DNA from: Leptospira ainazelensis
GTDB lineage: Bacteria; Spirochaetota; Leptospiria; Leptospirales; Leptospiraceae
Length of the DNA stretch: 64,000 bases
Direction: 5' to 3'
Assembly: GCF_016918785.1 (NCBI RefSeq)
Contig: NZ_JAFFPT010000045.1
Coordinates: 186,001 to 250,000 of the forward strand
Positions within the stretch are counted from its first letter, which is position 1, and each line of letters begins with the position of its first letter. The notes beneath the pieces are model-generated. The model worked only from the letters and a program-made list of their open reading frames with translations. It ran no database searches and was not told the DNA's origin. This document shows positions 61,799 to 64,000 of this stretch, piece by piece. Both the position numbers and the translations under genes were made by a program.

Positions 61799-61900
61799 GC
61801 GGCAGAGATCGAGGCGGGGTCAATAAATTGCTTTTTGGAAAAAGGCTCCTCGTGCGAACGGATCCAATTTATTGACCGGAGCTGAGAGCTCGGTCCTGCA
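61799..61900 (+). repeat. Dispersed GC-rich repeat B, copy 2, with long inverted arms
   Basis: It starts GCGGCAGAGATCGAGGCGGG and ends GACCGGAGCTGAGAGCTCGG, like copy 1 at 32334. Between these ends lies an AT-rich inverted repeat: 13-bp arms GGTCAATAAATTG (61818-61830) and CAATTTATTGACC (61865-61877) around 34 bases. It is 71 bp beyond the stop of the minus-strand spermidine-synthase-like gene. Confidence 0.65.
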
Positions 61901-61908
61901 ATTACGGT

Positions 61909-61945
61909 CGAATTTTCTGATAGAGAAAAACTTCAGGAGCCGCCC
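61909..61945 (+). repeat. Fragment of repeat A
   Basis: AATTTTCTGATAGAG, AAAAACTTCAGGAG and CCGCCCC match the middle of repeat A copy 1, without the ends. It lies next to repeat B copy 2. Confidence 0.5.
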
Positions 61946-61970
61946 CGCGATCCCTAAATCGTATTCATTC

Positions 61971-63467
61971 TCAATCTAAGATTCGGTTCCATTCCCGATC
62001 GTAATATCTTACAAGGGCTTGGTTGTCCAATCGATTGATTTCTACGGGAATTTTCGACATGTCCGATGGAAAGATCTGTATCGATTTGAGTTCTTCCGAG
62101 TTTAAGAATCTAAGATCTTCGGGGAATTTTTCCTGAAACCGGATCGGTCTTTGCCCCGCGAGAACAAATCCCCATTCTCCAAAAGAAGGAACATAAACGT
62201 GCAATGGAAGCGTCTGAAATCCCAAGGACGAAATCGTTTTTTCGATACACCAATACGAAGAACGCGCGAACAGAGGAGACGTGGATTGTATTTCCAAAAC
62301 GGAAGTTTCGTTCATTCTTCTTTTGAGTACGTGAAAGAATGCGGTCGTGTAGAGTTTTCCTAGCGAAAAATTACTAGGATCCGGAAAGTCTATGATTACG
62401 ACGTCAAAGGTCTGATCGGATTCTTCCAGCCAGACAAACGCGTCCGTGTTGATCACTTTTACTTTTGGATTTTTTAAACTTCCCTCGTTGAGTTCTTTCA
62501 ATACGGTGTGATCCGTAAAAAGATCCGTTACCGCTGGATCAAGATCGACTAACGTAATCGATTCTACTCCTTTGTGTTTGAGGATTTCCCTCACCGCTAA
62601 TCCGTCTCCTCCGCCTAAGACCAAAACTTTTTTCGGCGACGGATGCGCCAAAACTGCGGGATGAACCAAGGTCTCGTGATATCTGTATTCGTCTCTGGAA
62701 GAAAACTGAAGATGTCCGTTTAAAAAAAGCCGTATTTCGTTTTTCCATCTTGTTACGATGATCCTCTGAAACTGGGATTGTTTCGAAAGAATGATTTCGT
62801 CTGTGTAAAGAGTCTCTTCGCTGTAATAAGTAATCAGGTCCGAAAACGAAAATCCTAGAACCAAAAGTGTGAGAACGATCACGGATTGAGCCCGGAGCAT
62901 GAGCATTCTTGAATGTTTGAGCGGTAAAGCCCAGGTTCCCCAAAGGGCAACCGCAGCATTCAAAATTCCGAACAAAAAGCTGGTTCGGATCAATCCGAGT
63001 TTCGGCGCGAAGAAGATCGGAAATAAAATCGAAGCGAGTAGAGCTCCTACATAATCCAAACTCAATACCCGAGATACGAGTTCCTTGAATTGAAGTTCCT
63101 TTTTTAAAATTCTCAGCAAAACCGGAATTTCAAGACCGACTAGGATCCCCACCAAGATCACGAGTAAAAACAAAGGAATTTGAAAAAACCGAATTTGCCC
63201 GAAACTCAAATAAAGAATCGCAGCGCTAAAACCTCCCACGAGGCCGATTGCGAGTTCGATCTCTAAAAACTTAGAGATCAGATCCTTTTCCACATATTTG
63301 GAAAGCCAGGAACCCACCCCCATCGAAAAAAGATAGGTTCCTATGATCAATGAAAACTGTGTTACGGTTTCTCCTAGGAGATAGGAAGCGATCGTTCCGG
63401 CTAAAAGTTCGTAGACGAGGCCGCAGGAGGAGATGATGAGGACGGAAATATAAAGGGCTGTTTGCAA
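61971..63467 (-). CDS. Membrane-bound spermidine synthase-like protein
   Basis: The 498-residue protein has an N-terminal membrane half (about 1-215, seven helices, with [17 protein letters not shown] at its start) and a C-terminal Rossmann methyltransferase-type half of the spermidine synthase family: [29 protein letters not shown] (about 270-295), [13 protein letters not shown] and [11 protein letters not shown], where the family Asp residues bind decarboxylated AdoMet/putrescine. The fused membrane part is common in spirochaetes and many others. The true product may not be spermidine. A 64-aa gene precedes it by 6 bp and a partial gene lies farther upstream, all on one strand. Confidence 0.88.
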   Translation of the reverse strand: MQTALYISVLIISSCGLVYELLAGTIASYLLGETVTQFSLIIGTYLFSMGVGSWLSKYVEKDLISKFLEIELAIGLVGGFSAAILYLSFGQIRFFQIPLFLLVILVGILVGLEIPVLLRILKKELQFKELVSRVLSLDYVGALLASILFPIFFAPKLGLIRTSFLFGILNAAVALWGTWALPLKHSRMLMLRAQSVIVLTLLVLGFSFSDLITYYSEETLYTDEIILSKQSQFQRIIVTRWKNEIRLFLNGHLQFSSRDEYRYHETLVHPAVLAHPSPKKVLVLGGGDGLAVREILKHKGVESITLVDLDPAVTDLFTDHTVLKELNEGSLKNPKVKVINTDAFVWLEESDQTFDVVIIDFPDPSNFSLGKLYTTAFFHVLKRRMNETSVLEIQSTSPLFARSSYWCIEKTISSLGFQTLPLHVYVPSFGEWGFVLAGQRPIRFQEKFPEDLRFLNSEELKSIQIFPSDMSKIPVEINRLDNQALVRYYDREWNRILD

Positions 63468-63473
63468 ACGGTC

Positions 63474-63668
63474 TTACTTTCCTCCGGAATATCTCATAAA
63501 GTTCGTATAATGAGATCTATAAACTCCCGGATTTTCTCTTACGGTTTTGGGAACATTTTCGATTTCATCCACGTTGCTGGACCCGCCTCCAAACATGTTC
63601 GTGTATGTCAGATAACCCGTAAGTCCTACCGCGTAGAGAGGATATAAAAGTGGTTTTAGAAAATTCAT
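63474..63668 (-). CDS. Small 64-aa membrane-associated protein
   Basis: A 64-residue protein with a hydrophobic N-terminal half (FLKPLLYPLYAVGLTGYLTY, about 3-22) and a polar end (VDEIENVPKTVRENPGVYRS, HYTNFMRYSGGK). An AAAGGACA site lies upstream of the ATG. Very short spacing (6 bp) to the spermidine-synthase-like gene and 72 bp from the preceding gene mark it as an operon member. No family is recognised. Confidence 0.65.
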   Translation of the reverse strand: MNFLKPLLYPLYAVGLTGYLTYTNMFGGGSSNVDEIENVPKTVRENPGVYRSHYTNFMRYSGGK

Positions 63669-63740
63669 AACATTTGTCCTTTGACGTTGTAAAGTTTTGG
63701 ATCGATCGAGAATTCCTTTTTCACATTCTTTCCCCGCTTA

Positions 63741-64000
63741 TCAATCATCGCTGGAAGAATAGGAATCGTCGTCGGAATCGTCCGAGCCATGATCCGGTGC
63801 AAAATCGCTATTCTCGTTTCGGGAAGCTTCAAAAGAAAAACTTCGAAACATGGAATAAGGAACGGGCAACCAGATTCCCAATAAAAAAAGAAGATAATAA
63901 TAAGACTGATCCACGTCTCTTCGGATGCTGAAATGTGCGACCGTTCCCGTTCCTCTTGGAAAATCGGATTCCGATTCGATCCTAAGATAGTATTCTCCCG
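63741..64000 (-). CDS. C-terminal part of a membrane protein with Asp/Ser-rich tail
   Basis: The frame enters from beyond the window and ends with TGA at 63741. The visible 86 residues are a beta-type stretch ([20 protein letters not shown]), then a membrane helix ([17 protein letters not shown]), and then a polar tail ending in a run of Asp and Ser ([17 protein letters not shown]). The protein precedes the small 64-aa gene and the spermidine-synthase-like gene. Some DUF4178-type proteins near spermidine synthases end in a similar manner, but there is too little sequence to say. Confidence 0.6.
   Translation of the reverse strand, partial: GEYYLRIESESDFPRGTGTVAHFSIRRDVDQSYYYLLFLLGIWLPVPYSMFRSFSFEASRNENSDFAPDHGSDDSDDDSYSSSDD

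Larger units (their letters stand above)
61443..61970. other. Repeat-filled intergenic region
   Basis: The 528-bp gap contains the promoter side of the cytochrome gene (61443-61590, no motif recognised), a 5-unit tandem array (61591-61794), repeat B copy 2 (61799-61900) and a repeat A fragment (61909-61945). It has no gene. Confidence 0.65.

Overview
The window is a contiguous piece of a spirochaete chromosome, almost certainly Leptospira and probably the pathogen-containing clade. The evidence is a DUF1564 protein (a family known essentially only from Leptospira), spirochaetal lipoboxes, several 7TMR-DISM/SpoIIE phosphatases, single-domain GlmU, and the ispE - tRNA-Gln - glmU - prs - rplY - pth - ftsH order. 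It is moderately AT-rich. I see no transposase, phage gene, CRISPR array or rRNA; there is one tRNA.

Layout. 1-4.1 kb: HflX GTPase facing a homoserine dehydrogenase / small protein / STAS-domain operon. 4.2-10 kb: a membrane-anchored Lcl-like protein, dihydroorotase, then a GNAT / patatin / CutA set and an OmpA-type envelope protein. 10-18.3 kb: a 7TMR-DISM/SpoIIE/TPR phosphatase opposite an operon of D-aminoacylase-like amidohydrolase, beta-CASP nuclease, archaeal-type NMP/thymidine phosphorylase and divergent PRPP synthetase. 18.5-30 kb: secreted lipase, ketopantoate-reductase-like enzyme, DUF2062, TPR lipoprotein, second patatin, second SpoIIE phosphatase, a two-subunit hydroxyacyl dehydratase, a lysophospholipase-like hydrolase and an alkaline-phosphatase-superfamily protein. 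30.5-42 kb: MarR / SRPBCC / DUF3052 operon, crotonase, multi-PAS histidine kinase, DUF5683-like protein, RND pump, and a DegT-fold protein lacking the catalytic lysine. 42.6-51 kb: small membrane protein, WYL regulator, a thioesterase / MarR / thiolase group with matching palindromes, VOC enzyme, small secreted proteins, GT-C glycosyltransferase, DUF1564. 51.3-61 kb: WYL regulator and the housekeeping run ispE to ftsH, EVE protein and third SpoIIE phosphatase. 61-64 kb: cytochrome-like protein, repeat cluster, and a membrane spermidine-synthase-like gene with two small neighbours.

How it fits together. Much of the window is lipid and envelope chemistry (two patatins, lipase, lysophospholipase, HadA/HadB-like dehydratase, thiolase, thioesterase, crotonase) and signalling by partner switching (three SpoIIE phosphatases and one STAS protein). 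The nuclease-phosphorylase-PRPP group looks like an RNA/nucleotide salvage route.

The most unusual material is between genes. One roughly 160-bp structured repeat occurs three times, each time downstream of a gene in the same orientation and ending in a terminator-like hairpin. A second GC-rich repeat occurs twice, two tandem arrays are present, and a short palindrome GTAGGANNTCCTAC is scattered through the intergenic DNA. Within genes, the points of note are HflX without a conventional start codon, a Pth homologue lacking its catalytic residues, and the lysine-less DegT protein.
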